Assembly (NCBI GenBank): GCA_958296065.1
Contig: CATQHX010000001.1
Span: forward strand, 1 to 64,000
Source: Vicinamibacterales bacterium
Lineage (GTDB): Bacteria > Acidobacteriota > Vicinamibacteria > Vicinamibacterales > UBA8438
Direction: 5' to 3'
Length of the DNA stretch: 64,000 nt
Shown here: positions 35,910 through 43,010 of the stretch, piece after piece
Numbering within the stretch: the first letter of the stretch is position 1
Layout: every line of letters begins with the position of its first letter
Notes under the pieces: model-generated
The model's database searches: none
Told to the model about the DNA's origin: nothing
The model's input: the letters and a program-made list of their open reading frames with translations, nothing else
Position numbers and translations under genes: made by a program

Positions 35910-36584
35910 TCAGCCGCCCGGTGCGACCAGCAGCTTCGCCGCCGCCCGCATCCCGATCATGACGGCCCGGTCGGACGCAATGCATACCTGCACGTGGTCG
36001 GCTGCCTCGTCCCGCACCGCGACCCGGAGCGACTGGCCCGGCGTCAGGTCGTGGCTCTCCAGGAACCGCAGGAACGCCGCATCCTGATCGGTCACCCGCG
36101 ACAGGACGACCGGCGTGTCCAGCGGACAGGTCAGCAGACTCTCATAGCGCGGCCGGGCGATCGCGCCGTCCGGATCGGGAATCGGATCTCCGTGAGGATC
36201 GACCGCCGGCCTCCCCAACATGGCGTCAATCCTTTCGATGAGGCCATCGGAGGCGGCATGCTCCAGCCGCTCCGCCTCGTCGTGCACCTCGGCCCAGCTC
36301 ATGTCGAGGACCTTCACGAGAAACAGCTCGATCAGGCGGTGCCGCCGCAACACCAGCGCGGCCAGCTTGCGACCCGCCGCAGTCAGCCGGACCCCGGCGT
36401 ACGGCTCATAGCGCACCAGCCCGGAATCGGCCAACGCCTTGACCATGGTGGTCGCGGTTCCCGGTGCGACGTGCAGGGCGCTCGCGAGCTGCCCCATCGG
36501 CACCAGGGTTCCCTCGTCGCCATGCGCCATCTCGGCCTGGTAGATGGCCTTGAGGTAGTTCTCGACCGTACTGGACGGCGGCAT
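35910..36584 (-). CDS. DtxR/MntR-family metal-dependent regulator
   Basis: A 224-aa protein. Residues 1-65 are the winged helix (VENYLKAIYQAE, ALHVAPGTATTMVKALADSGLV); residues about 75-140 are the metal-binding dimerisation domain (LAALVLRRHRLIELFLVKVL, WAEVHDEAERLEHAASDGL, where Glu and His ligands are expected); the C-terminus is an SH3-like FeoA-type domain. With Mn(II) or Fe(II) bound it would repress metal-uptake genes. None are nearby; the closest upstream genes on its strand are the porin/CuA/di-haem operon. It starts at the ATG at 36584. Confidence 0.86.
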   Translation of the reverse strand: MPPSSTVENYLKAIYQAEMAHGDEGTLVPMGQLASALHVAPGTATTMVKALADSGLVRYEPYAGVRLTAAGRKLAALVLRRHRLIELFLVKVLDMSWAEVHDEAERLEHAASDGLIERIDAMLGRPAVDPHGDPIPDPDGAIARPRYESLLTCPLDTPVVLSRVTDQDAAFLRFLESHDLTPGQSLRVAVRDEAADHVQVCIASDRAVMIGMRAAAKLLVAPGG

Positions 36585-36681
36585 CGACGGCAAAGCGTAC
36601 CACGGCGGTGGCCGGACGGACGCGGCGAATATGCGGCCCGCGCGCAACGGCGCTCGACAAGCCGCGAGGATCGCCGCACCG

Positions 36682-37881
36682 CTACAACGAGTCGAGGAAG
36701 GCCCCCAGCGCGTCGCGGTCCGCCGGGGAGAGCCGCTCGAAGCCTTCCCGCGCCAGCACCGCCTCGTTGGCGTGCCGCCCCACCGCTTCCATCGCGGTCG
36801 CCGCGCTGCCGTCGTGCAGCAGCGGACGCCGGAAACGGAGGCCCCACAGCGGCGGCGTGCGGATCTCCCCCGGTTCCGCGCCGGCCTGCCCGATACCGTC
36901 GCCGGTGCCGACGTCGTGCAGCAGCAGATCCGAGAACAGCGGGACCGGTCGCCTGTCGAACAACGGGTTGCTGCTCGGACCGGTCGCGAGCACCGGCACG
37001 TGGCACGCCGCGCAGCCGATGGCGTCGAACACGCGCCGGCCGGCCGCAACCAGCGGGGTGATCGGCGCGCGCGGCGGCGGCGCCAGCAGCCGCATGAACG
37101 ACTCGAAGTTGTCGATGCCGCGCCGCCCCGTGGACGGCTCGGCGAAGTCCTCCGGATCGGGCGTTGCATCGCACAACTCGAGCTGCCTGGCGGTCAGGCG
37201 GAAGGTGAGCTCCGCGGGAAACAGATCGTTCGTGATGCCCATCTCGTTCCGATAGGCGTCGGCACCGAAGTCGAGCAGCGTCGCGCGTTGCGACTTCCAG
37301 CCGAAGCGACCCACTCGCGGCTCGCCCGTAGCCAGATCCAGGACGATGGGCGCCCGGCCGCTCACCCCGTCGCGGTCCAGATCCCCGGGATCGGCGAGCC
37401 GCTCGAGCACCGCGTCGGGGATCGCCTCGACCAGGCCGGCCCCGAAGAGCGGAATCGGAACCCGCTTGGCGATGACGTTCGCTTCGGGCGGAATCACCGA
37501 CTGGCATCCATGCGTCGGGATCGAGAAGATCTGGAACAGCGAGCCGCGGTCCGGCTCGATGTCGCGGTACGTGCCGTCGGGCGCCCGGATGCCGGCGCGC
37601 GTCGTGGTCATGGGCGCGACCCCGCCAATGGCCGGCACGTTGTGGCAACCGGCGCAACTGGTGTTGTTGTAGGCCGGACCGAGTCCTTCCTCGGCGTCCT
37701 CGACCTCCAGAAAGTCGTCGAGGCCGAGCATGAACTCCTCGAACTCGACGGGGGTCAGTCCGGGCAGCGGATCGCCGGGAAACACCTGCGGCTGGGCTTG
37801 AAGCTGCGCACCCGCCAGGAGCAAGAGAGCCAGCACCGCCGCACCCGTCGCGCGCGGCGGCGTTGCGCGCTCACGGAACAT
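36682..37881 (-). CDS. Di-haem c-type cytochrome, DUF1111/DHOR family
   Basis: A 399-aa exported protein with a signal peptide (AAVLALLLLAGAQLQAQ). Two c-type haem sites are visible: CAGCH (76-80) and CAACH near residue 290. The family (di-haem oxidoreductase, related to MauG and cytochrome c peroxidases) has further fixed segments seen here, such as HDVGTGDGI and TPPLWGLRFRRPLLHDG. The ATG at 37881 lies inside the end of the CuA gene (11-bp overlap), so it is the third gene of the porin-CuA-cytochrome operon. It probably passes electrons in the periplasm; the substrate is unknown. Confidence 0.87.
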   Translation of the reverse strand: MFRERATPPRATGAAVLALLLLAGAQLQAQPQVFPGDPLPGLTPVEFEEFMLGLDDFLEVEDAEEGLGPAYNNTSCAGCHNVPAIGGVAPMTTTRAGIRAPDGTYRDIEPDRGSLFQIFSIPTHGCQSVIPPEANVIAKRVPIPLFGAGLVEAIPDAVLERLADPGDLDRDGVSGRAPIVLDLATGEPRVGRFGWKSQRATLLDFGADAYRNEMGITNDLFPAELTFRLTARQLELCDATPDPEDFAEPSTGRRGIDNFESFMRLLAPPPRAPITPLVAAGRRVFDAIGCAACHVPVLATGPSSNPLFDRRPVPLFSDLLLHDVGTGDGIGQAGAEPGEIRTPPLWGLRFRRPLLHDGSAATAMEAVGRHANEAVLAREGFERLSPADRDALGAFLDSL

Positions 37882-38398
37882 CGGGACCCGGCTCCACCTG
37901 CTCGACCCCGCGCGCTGCCGCCGGCGGCTCGTCGCCGGCGCTTCCACCGGCACTGGCCGCGGGGTCCTCGACGATGATCGCGCCCCGCATGAAATTGTGT
38001 CCCGCACCGCACAGGCGAGAGCATTCGAACGTGTAGCGCCCGGCCTCGGCCGCCTCGAAGACGACCACCGCCTCGCCCTGCCGCCGCTTCGGGACCAGCA
38101 GGTTCACGTTGCGGCCCACGATTCGGAACCCGTGCATCGTGTCGTCGCTCCGGATGCGAAGCTCCAGCGTGGTTCCGCGCGCGACGCGGATCTCGGACGG
38201 CGTGAAGCTGAACCGTTCGGCGAGCATCCGGACGACACGGCGCTCGCCGGCGACCGGTCCGCCGGGCGTCTCCTGCCCGCGGTGACCACCCGTCGACTCG
38301 TCCGTCGCCACCGCCCGGACCGGCCGCGCCGTCTCGACGACCGCGCCGAACACGGCCACGCCGCCCACGAACGCACCCACCGCCAGCAGTCCCCGCAT
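37871..38398 (-). CDS. Exported cupredoxin with a CuA-type site
   Basis: A 175-aa protein with one N-terminal hydrophobic segment (signal or anchor) and a cupredoxin domain like cytochrome oxidase subunit II. The CuA ligands are complete: His89 (MHGFRI), Cys126, Cys130, His134 and Met137 in the pattern Cx3Cx3HxxM. It lacks the two-helix hairpin of true subunit II and no oxidase subunit I is nearby, so this is a stand-alone binuclear-copper electron carrier. The start overlaps the porin stop by one base (TGATG). The C-terminal 30 residues are proline/glutamate-rich. Confidence 0.88.
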   Translation of the reverse strand: MRGLLAVGAFVGGVAVFGAVVETARPVRAVATDESTGGHRGQETPGGPVAGERRVVRMLAERFSFTPSEIRVARGTTLELRIRSDDTMHGFRIVGRNVNLLVPKRRQGEAVVVFEAAEAGRYTFECSRLCGAGHNFMRGAIIVEDPAASAGGSAGDEPPAAARGVEQVEPGPDVP

Positions 38399-39549
38399 CA
38401 GAACCACCACCCGAGCCCGACGTTGAAGGAGTTCGGCGCGTCGACGACCGCGCTCCGGTTGCGCAGCACCGTATAGTCCATCTTCACCGCCACGTCGGGA
38501 TCCGGAAACCACGTGACGCCGACGATCCAGGCGTCGCGGTCGAACGCCGGCAGCGGTTCGAATCCCGGCGGCATCCGGTACTGCGTGTCGAAGTTCTCGT
38601 AGCGCAGGAACAGGGCGATCTCGCGCGGCGCGGGCCGCGGCACCACGAAGTACGACCCCTCCAGGTAGAACCCGCGCATCTGCTCGGCAACGTTGGGGTT
38701 GACGCCGGCGATGCGCGTGACGGCACGGTTCAGCTCTCCCATCCCGTCGAGGAACGCGTGCGCGTACAGTCCGCGCAGCCCGAGCTCGCCGGCCCGGTAG
38801 CGGCCGTCGGCCTCGACCAGGGTCACGCTCGAGTCCACGCGAGGGAACGCGAAGCCGGTATCGCCGCTCCAGAAGCTGGCGCCGAGCACCAGCCCCGGCG
38901 TCCCGACGTACTCCACCCGGCCGGTGCCGGCGACGTTACGCCCGTTTGCCTCGGCGCCCTTCTGCCGCCCGTCGCGCAGCCCCTCCTCGGCACCGAACCG
39001 CGACGCGTCGAGCGTCTCCATCGCGTAGGCGCGATAGCGAAACCCGCCGCGCAGCTCGCCGTGCACCCCGGCACCGGCCCCGAACCACGTGGTCGGAATG
39101 ATCACGGTTTCCACCAGCGGACGTTCGACGCCGTGGAACACCGGCGGCTCGTGCCGCTCGTTGATCACCCCGACCGGGGCCAGCACCATGCCGGCCCGGA
39201 GGTTGAGCGGGCGACCGACGAGAAAGTCGATGTAGGCCTGCTCCAACTCGAGCTCGCCGTCGGTCTCCGGCGAGACCACGGCGTGCTCCAGCTCCAGCTC
39301 CGACACGAAGCGGACGCGCTCCGAGAAGCTGTGGGTGAAGAGCAGCACGAAGCGGTGGAAGTCGAGTACCGGGTCGCCGTGCTGCGCGTCGTTGACGTGA
39401 AAGTCCATGTAGCCGGAGATCGGTCCCGTCCGTGACGCGGCGGCGCCGCCCGCCGGCGCGGGCTGCTGCGCGAACGCGGTGGCGGCCCAGCCGATCAGCA
39501 GCAGCAAAGCGATTTCGCAAGACATAAATTTTGATTTTGTGTTCGCCAT
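38398..39549 (-). CDS. Outer-membrane porin-like protein
   Basis: A 383-aa protein with a signal peptide (IALLLLIGWAATAFAQ) and a beta-rich barrel: GYMDFHVN, VSELELEH, RAGMVLAPVGVINERHEPP, FHGVERPLVETVIIPTTWF and a terminal aromatic residue (GLGWWF), the usual outer-membrane sorting signal. It resembles OprO/P-like or 'porin' proteins found with redox genes. The frame stays open back through the heptanucleotide repeat, but a strong promoter lies between, so I start at the ATG at 39549. It is the first gene of an operon with the CuA protein and the di-haem cytochrome. Confidence 0.82.
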   Translation of the reverse strand: MANTKSKFMSCEIALLLLIGWAATAFAQQPAPAGGAAASRTGPISGYMDFHVNDAQHGDPVLDFHRFVLLFTHSFSERVRFVSELELEHAVVSPETDGELELEQAYIDFLVGRPLNLRAGMVLAPVGVINERHEPPVFHGVERPLVETVIIPTTWFGAGAGVHGELRGGFRYRAYAMETLDASRFGAEEGLRDGRQKGAEANGRNVAGTGRVEYVGTPGLVLGASFWSGDTGFAFPRVDSSVTLVEADGRYRAGELGLRGLYAHAFLDGMGELNRAVTRIAGVNPNVAEQMRGFYLEGSYFVVPRPAPREIALFLRYENFDTQYRMPPGFEPLPAFDRDAWIVGVTWFPDPDVAVKMDYTVLRNRSAVVDAPNSFNVGLGWWF

Positions 39550-39561
39550 GTTGGTATTTTG

Positions 39562-39590
39562 ATTATTCAAAAATAGCCGGCCGCTGTCAA
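39562..39590 (-). promoter_or_regulatory. Strong promoter of the porin operon
   Basis: On the minus strand TTGACA (39590-39585) and AATAAT (39567-39562) are 17 bp apart, in AT-rich DNA. The ATG at 39549 is 12 bp after the -10, leaving only a few bases of leader. Confidence 0.7.
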
Positions 39591-39624
39591 AGCCGCTCCC
39601 AATCTCCCGACTCCCAATCCTCCC

Positions 39625-39780
39625 GGCTTCCGGGCTTCCGGCTTCCGGGCTTCCGGCTTCCGGCTTCCGGCTTCCGGCTTCCGGCTTCCGGCTTCCGGCT
39701 TCCGGCTTCCGGCTTCCGGCTTCCGGCTTCCGGCTTCCGGCTTCCGGCTTCCGGCTTCCGGCTTCCGGCTTCCGGCTTCC
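39625..39780. repeat. Heptanucleotide repeat, 22 copies of GGCTTCC
   Basis: The unit GGCTTCC occurs 22 times; the last 18 copies (39655-39780) are uninterrupted, and two extra G residues interrupt the first four. It lies between two divergent promoters (39562-39590 on minus, 39784-39813 on plus). Long pure 7-bp tracts usually vary in copy number by slippage. Confidence 0.97.
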
Positions 39781-39783
39781 GCG

Positions 39784-39813
39784 TTGACATGTTTCCATGC
39801 ATGAATTCATACT
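39784..39813 (+). promoter_or_regulatory. Promoter of the AbrB/VapC pair
   Basis: TTGACA (39784-39789) and CATACT (39808-39813) are 18 bp apart; the ATG at 39820 follows 6 bp later. The -35 starts three bases after the last heptanucleotide repeat. Confidence 0.55.
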
Positions 39814-39819
39814 TACAGC

Positions 39820-40044
39820 ATGCGCATCGGTGAACGGGGTCAGGTCACCATTCCCAAGACGCTGCGCGACAAGTTCGGTCTCCAGCCGCGCGACGAAGTG
39901 ACGTTCGTCGAATCGAGGGGCGAGCTCATATTGCGCAAGGCGCGCGGGCCGGCGGTCGCGTCCGGCATTCGCAAGTGGGTCGGACGCATCGAGCGGATGC
40001 CCGAATCGGTCGACGAGTTCATCGACGACATCCGCGGCTCATGA
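39820..40044 (+). CDS. AbrB/SpoVT-type antitoxin
   Basis: A 74-aa swapped-hairpin DNA-binding protein: RIGERGQVTIPKTLRDKFGL followed by EVTFVESRGELILRKA is the AbrB fold; the C-terminal acidic helix (RMPESVDEFIDDIRG) would bind the toxin. The stop overlaps the VapC start (ATGA), the usual layout of type II pairs, with antitoxin first. It should repress its own promoter, which lies next to the heptanucleotide tract. Confidence 0.88.
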   Translation: MRIGERGQVTIPKTLRDKFGLQPRDEVTFVESRGELILRKARGPAVASGIRKWVGRIERMPESVDEFIDDIRGS

Positions 40045-40439
40045 CCACGGCGGTCGACACCAGCGTTCTGCTGGACGTGCTCCGCCCGGATCCGAACCAT
40101 GTCGAACGCTCCCTCGCGTTGATCGAGACGAGCGCGAGACTGGGACCACTCGTCCTGTGCGACACCGTGTACTGCGAGCTGGCGGCCAACTTCGAAGCGA
40201 TGGACGAGCTGGACGCCTTCCTGGCGGACGCGGGGATCCGGCGCGAGTCTCCCAACACCGGCGCGCTCTTCCTGTCGGGGCGGATGTGGCGCGCGTATCG
40301 GTCCGCGGGCAGCCGTCGGCGCATCCTCTCCGACTTCGTCATCGGCGCCCATGCTTGCGTGCAGGCAAGCCGCCTGGCGACCCGCGACCGCGGCTTCTAC
40401 CGTCGGTACTTCGAAGACCTGGTGGTGGTCGAGCCGTGA
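40041..40439 (+). CDS. vapC: PIN-domain ribonuclease toxin VapC
   Basis: A 132-aa PIN-domain protein. The acidic residues that hold Mg in VapC toxins are present: Asp6 (VDTSVLLDV), Glu46 (YCELA), Asp98 (SDFVIGAHA) and Asp116 (TRDRGFY). The set is complete, so this toxin is likely active. It is coupled to the AbrB-type antitoxin by an ATGA overlap. It is the first gene of the accessory island that extends to about 46.7 kb. Confidence 0.9.
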   Translation: MTTAVDTSVLLDVLRPDPNHVERSLALIETSARLGPLVLCDTVYCELAANFEAMDELDAFLADAGIRRESPNTGALFLSGRMWRAYRSAGSRRRILSDFVIGAHACVQASRLATRDRGFYRRYFEDLVVVEP

Positions 40440-40455
40440 CCCGCGATGCGGATCC

Positions 40456-41652
40456 TCATCCCTTGACGCAGACGACCTGCTTGAGCGTGTGGACCACGTC
40501 CACCAGGTCGGCGGAGTTTGCCATCACCGTGTCGATGTCCTTGTAGGCGCCCGGGATCTCGTCGATGACGCCAGCGTCCTTGCGGCACTCGACGCCGGCC
40601 GTCTGCCGCTCCAGGTCGGCCGCGGTATAGGAGGCCTTCGCCTGCGAGCGGCTCATCCGCCGACCCGCCCCGTGGGCGCACGACTGCAGCGACTCCTCCG
40701 ATCCGCGCCCCCGAACGACGTACGACCGCGCCCCCATGCTGCCGGGGATGATGCCCAGCTCGCCGCGTCCGGCCCGGATCGCGCCCTTGCGGGTCACGTA
40801 GACCGGCTCGCCGAAGTGCTTTTCCTCGGCCACGTAGTTGTGGTGGCACTCGACGGCCGTCCCGTCCACCCGGAACGGCGGCAGCAGCCCCCGCAGCGCG
40901 GCGAGGATGCGGGCAAGCATCAGGCGCCGGTTCTCCAGCGCGTAGCGCTGCGCCCAGGTCAGCGCCTCGACGTAGTCGGCGAAGTGGTCCGAACCTTCCT
41001 CCAGGTAGGCGAGGTCCTTCGCCGGCAGGCGGGCGAGGTGCCGCTCCATGTCGCGCTTCGCCAGTTGCGTGAAATAGCGGCCCAGCACGTTGCCCACGCC
41101 GCGGCTGCCGGAATGCAGCATCACCCAGACCCGGTCCGCCTCGTCCAGGCAGACCTCGATGAAGTGGTTGCCGCCGCCGAGCGTGCCGAGCTGCCGCGGC
41201 CACTTGGCGCGCACGCCGCGGATCATCTTCTCGATACGGTGGTGACGTTCCAGGATGCGCTCGAGGCCAGGCCGCAGCGAGTCCAGCATGGTCGACCCGG
41301 CGACCGGCTCCGCATGGGCGGCGAAGCCGACCGGAACGGCGTCCTCAATCGCCTCGCGAACCGGACGCAACGAGTCGGGAAGCGTCGAGGCGTCGAGCGT
41401 GAGGCGCGCGGCACCCATCCCGCAGCCGATGTCGACACCGACCGCGGCCGGAATCAGCGCGCGCCGGGTCGGGATCACCGAGCCGACCGTCGCCCCGATG
41501 CCGAGGTGCACGTCGGGCATGGCGGCCACGTGGCCGACCACGATCGGCAGCCGCGAGACGGCGGCGAGTTGCTCTATCGACGCCTGGTCGACGTCGTCCG
41601 TGAAGATCCTGACCGGTACGCCGCCCCGGTCGAGCACCTGCCGCACCGGCAT
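40456..41652 (-). CDS. rtcB: RNA-splicing ligase RtcB
   Basis: A 398-aa RtcB, which joins 2',3'-cyclic phosphate or 3'-phosphate RNA ends to 5'-OH ends using GTP and Mn(II). Signatures: MPDVHLGIGATVGSV, GVDIGCGM (metal Asp and Cys), GTLGGGNHFIEV, HSGSRGVGN, and the guanylylated histidine in SCAHGAGR. GAAGGAGG lies 7 bp before the ATG. No archease or RtcA is nearby. Set among RNA-cutting toxin genes, an RNA repair role is attractive but unproven. Confidence 0.94.
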   Translation of the reverse strand: MPVRQVLDRGGVPVRIFTDDVDQASIEQLAAVSRLPIVVGHVAAMPDVHLGIGATVGSVIPTRRALIPAAVGVDIGCGMGAARLTLDASTLPDSLRPVREAIEDAVPVGFAAHAEPVAGSTMLDSLRPGLERILERHHRIEKMIRGVRAKWPRQLGTLGGGNHFIEVCLDEADRVWVMLHSGSRGVGNVLGRYFTQLAKRDMERHLARLPAKDLAYLEEGSDHFADYVEALTWAQRYALENRRLMLARILAALRGLLPPFRVDGTAVECHHNYVAEEKHFGEPVYVTRKGAIRAGRGELGIIPGSMGARSYVVRGRGSEESLQSCAHGAGRRMSRSQAKASYTAADLERQTAGVECRKDAGVIDEIPGAYKDIDTVMANSADLVDVVHTLKQVVCVKG

Positions 41653-41742
41653 TCGGAGCCCTCCTTCGTTCAGGCCAACCTGTCATTGTGACACGAAACC
41701 GGTTGGCCGCCGACGGCGAAAGGCACGCAGAACGACGGCGGT

Positions 41743-41748
41743 TATGAT
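41743..41748 (+). promoter_or_regulatory. TATGAT box before the Uma2 gene
   Basis: TATGAT ends 7 bp before the ATG at 41756, with no ribosome site; leaderless-type arrangement. Confidence 0.45.
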
Positions 41749-41755
41749 GCCCTGT

Positions 41756-42751
41756 ATGGATGATGGGGGGTGGGTGGCCCGCGGCGGCGGGGCGGCGACG
41801 GATGCCGGCGGGCAGGCGCCGGACTCGGTGCGGAGCCGTCCCGCACCGGTGGACTACGCATCGCGGTTCCCCGGGTGCCGCCCCGTGCGACTGCTGACCG
41901 ACCGGCTACCCGACTTCGAGAGCCGCCTCGAATACTGGGACGCCCGGACCGAGACCGCGTGGGTGGTGGCGGAGCCGACCGGCGGGATCCACGAGGGCAC
42001 GTCGCGGCGGCTGATTCACCTCGCGGAGCGGATCGCCCTGGTTCGGGGCACGCCCATCGCTTCGTTCGGATCCGTCGACCTGCTCGTTCGGGATGCCCGC
42101 GGCGCTCCCGAGCGGATGATGCAGGCGGACGAGACCCTGTACCTGCACCCCGGCCAGGCACGGCTGCCGCAGGGATCGCTGGTCATCGGCGAGCACGACC
42201 TGCCGGACGTGGTGCTGGAGGTGGACCATACGACGGACGTCCGTCCCGGCAAACTGCCGCTCTACGAGTCCTGGGGATTCCCCGAGTTGTGGGTCGTGGT
42301 GCCGCCGGCCGGGGCGCGCCGCCGGCGTTCGGCGGGCGTGACCATCCACCGGCTGGACGAAGGCCGGTATCGGTCCGCTCCGGCGAGCCGCGCCTTCCCC
42401 GGCTGGACAGCGGCGGAAATCCACACGGCCCTGACCGAGCCGGCGACGACCGCATACACGTGGCGCGCGCTGGAGCGGGTCGGACGGACGCTGGGCGCGC
42501 GGGAGGGCACCGGCCCCGACGATACGCCGTTACTGCGTTCGCTGGGCGAACAGGCGCGCGCGGAGGGACGCGCCGAGGAGCTGGCCGTGCTCGTGCGCAG
42601 CACGCTCCGGGTGCGCGGGATTCCAGTGACGGACGGGTTTCCGGGCGCATCGGCCGCGCTCGCCGCTGTTCCTCACGACGTGCTCATGGCCGCGGCGCTC
42701 GCGTGCGTGGACGAGCAGGACTTCCGGCGTCGCGCCGGGTTGCCAGATTGA
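41756..42751 (+). CDS. Uma2-family (DUF820) endonuclease-like protein
   Basis: A 331-aa protein with a PD-(D/E)XK core of the Uma2 type in its first two thirds: LPDVVLEVDHTTDVRPGK (Asp, then Glu-Val) and YESWGFPELWVVVPP, the usual end of the core. The last 90 residues contain a RAEGRAEELAVLVR helix often found in related Rpn/Uma2 proteins. It may cut DNA; the biological role is not established. In-frame ATGs also exist at 41744 and 41747. A second Uma2 gene lies at 45869. Confidence 0.75.
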   Translation: MDDGGWVARGGGAATDAGGQAPDSVRSRPAPVDYASRFPGCRPVRLLTDRLPDFESRLEYWDARTETAWVVAEPTGGIHEGTSRRLIHLAERIALVRGTPIASFGSVDLLVRDARGAPERMMQADETLYLHPGQARLPQGSLVIGEHDLPDVVLEVDHTTDVRPGKLPLYESWGFPELWVVVPPAGARRRRSAGVTIHRLDEGRYRSAPASRAFPGWTAAEIHTALTEPATTAYTWRALERVGRTLGAREGTGPDDTPLLRSLGEQARAEGRAEELAVLVRSTLRVRGIPVTDGFPGASAALAAVPHDVLMAAALACVDEQDFRRRAGLPD

Positions 42752-42760
42752 TGCAGGGCG

Positions 42761-43004
42761 TCACGCCTGTGCGACGTCGGTGCGGGTGAGATCGTAGAGA
42801 AGATCGCCAAGATGGAGCGCGTCGAGCAAACCCGCCAACGGTCCGCTCTCTGTCCACAGCTTGCCCTGGTTGTGCATCCCGGCGCTTCCGAGCGCCATGC
42901 CATGCTTGATCCGCCGCAAACGTCAGGCGCACGACGCCCGGCGTGAACGCCCGCAGGATGTCATCGCGCCAGCCGGCCACCGCCGCTCCTTCCGGGAACA
43001 CCAC
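42761..43004 (-). pseudogene. Frameshifted small gene or fragment, unrecognised
   Basis: From ATG 43004 one frame gives plausible protein (GWRDDILRAFTPGVVRLTF) up to about 42905. Just after, a frame one step away starts at ATG 42898 (MALGSAGMHNQGKLWTE) and runs to TGA at 42761 with LAGLLDALHLGDLLYDL. Both halves have protein-like composition, and joined they would make about 81 aa. This suggests a frameshift, or two tiny overlapping genes. The start is 6 bp after the stop of the AlbA-type gene. I do not recognise it. Confidence 0.4.
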
Positions 43005-43010
43005 GGTGCA

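Noticed and set aside
39625..39780. CRISPR-like array
   Set aside because: The repeats are 7 bp and directly adjacent, without spacers.
39550..39810. Long N-terminal extension of the porin with GSRKPEA repeats
   Set aside because: The heptanucleotide tract happens to stay open, but a strong promoter (39562-39590) and a signal peptide place the start at 39549. Kept only as a phase-variation idea.
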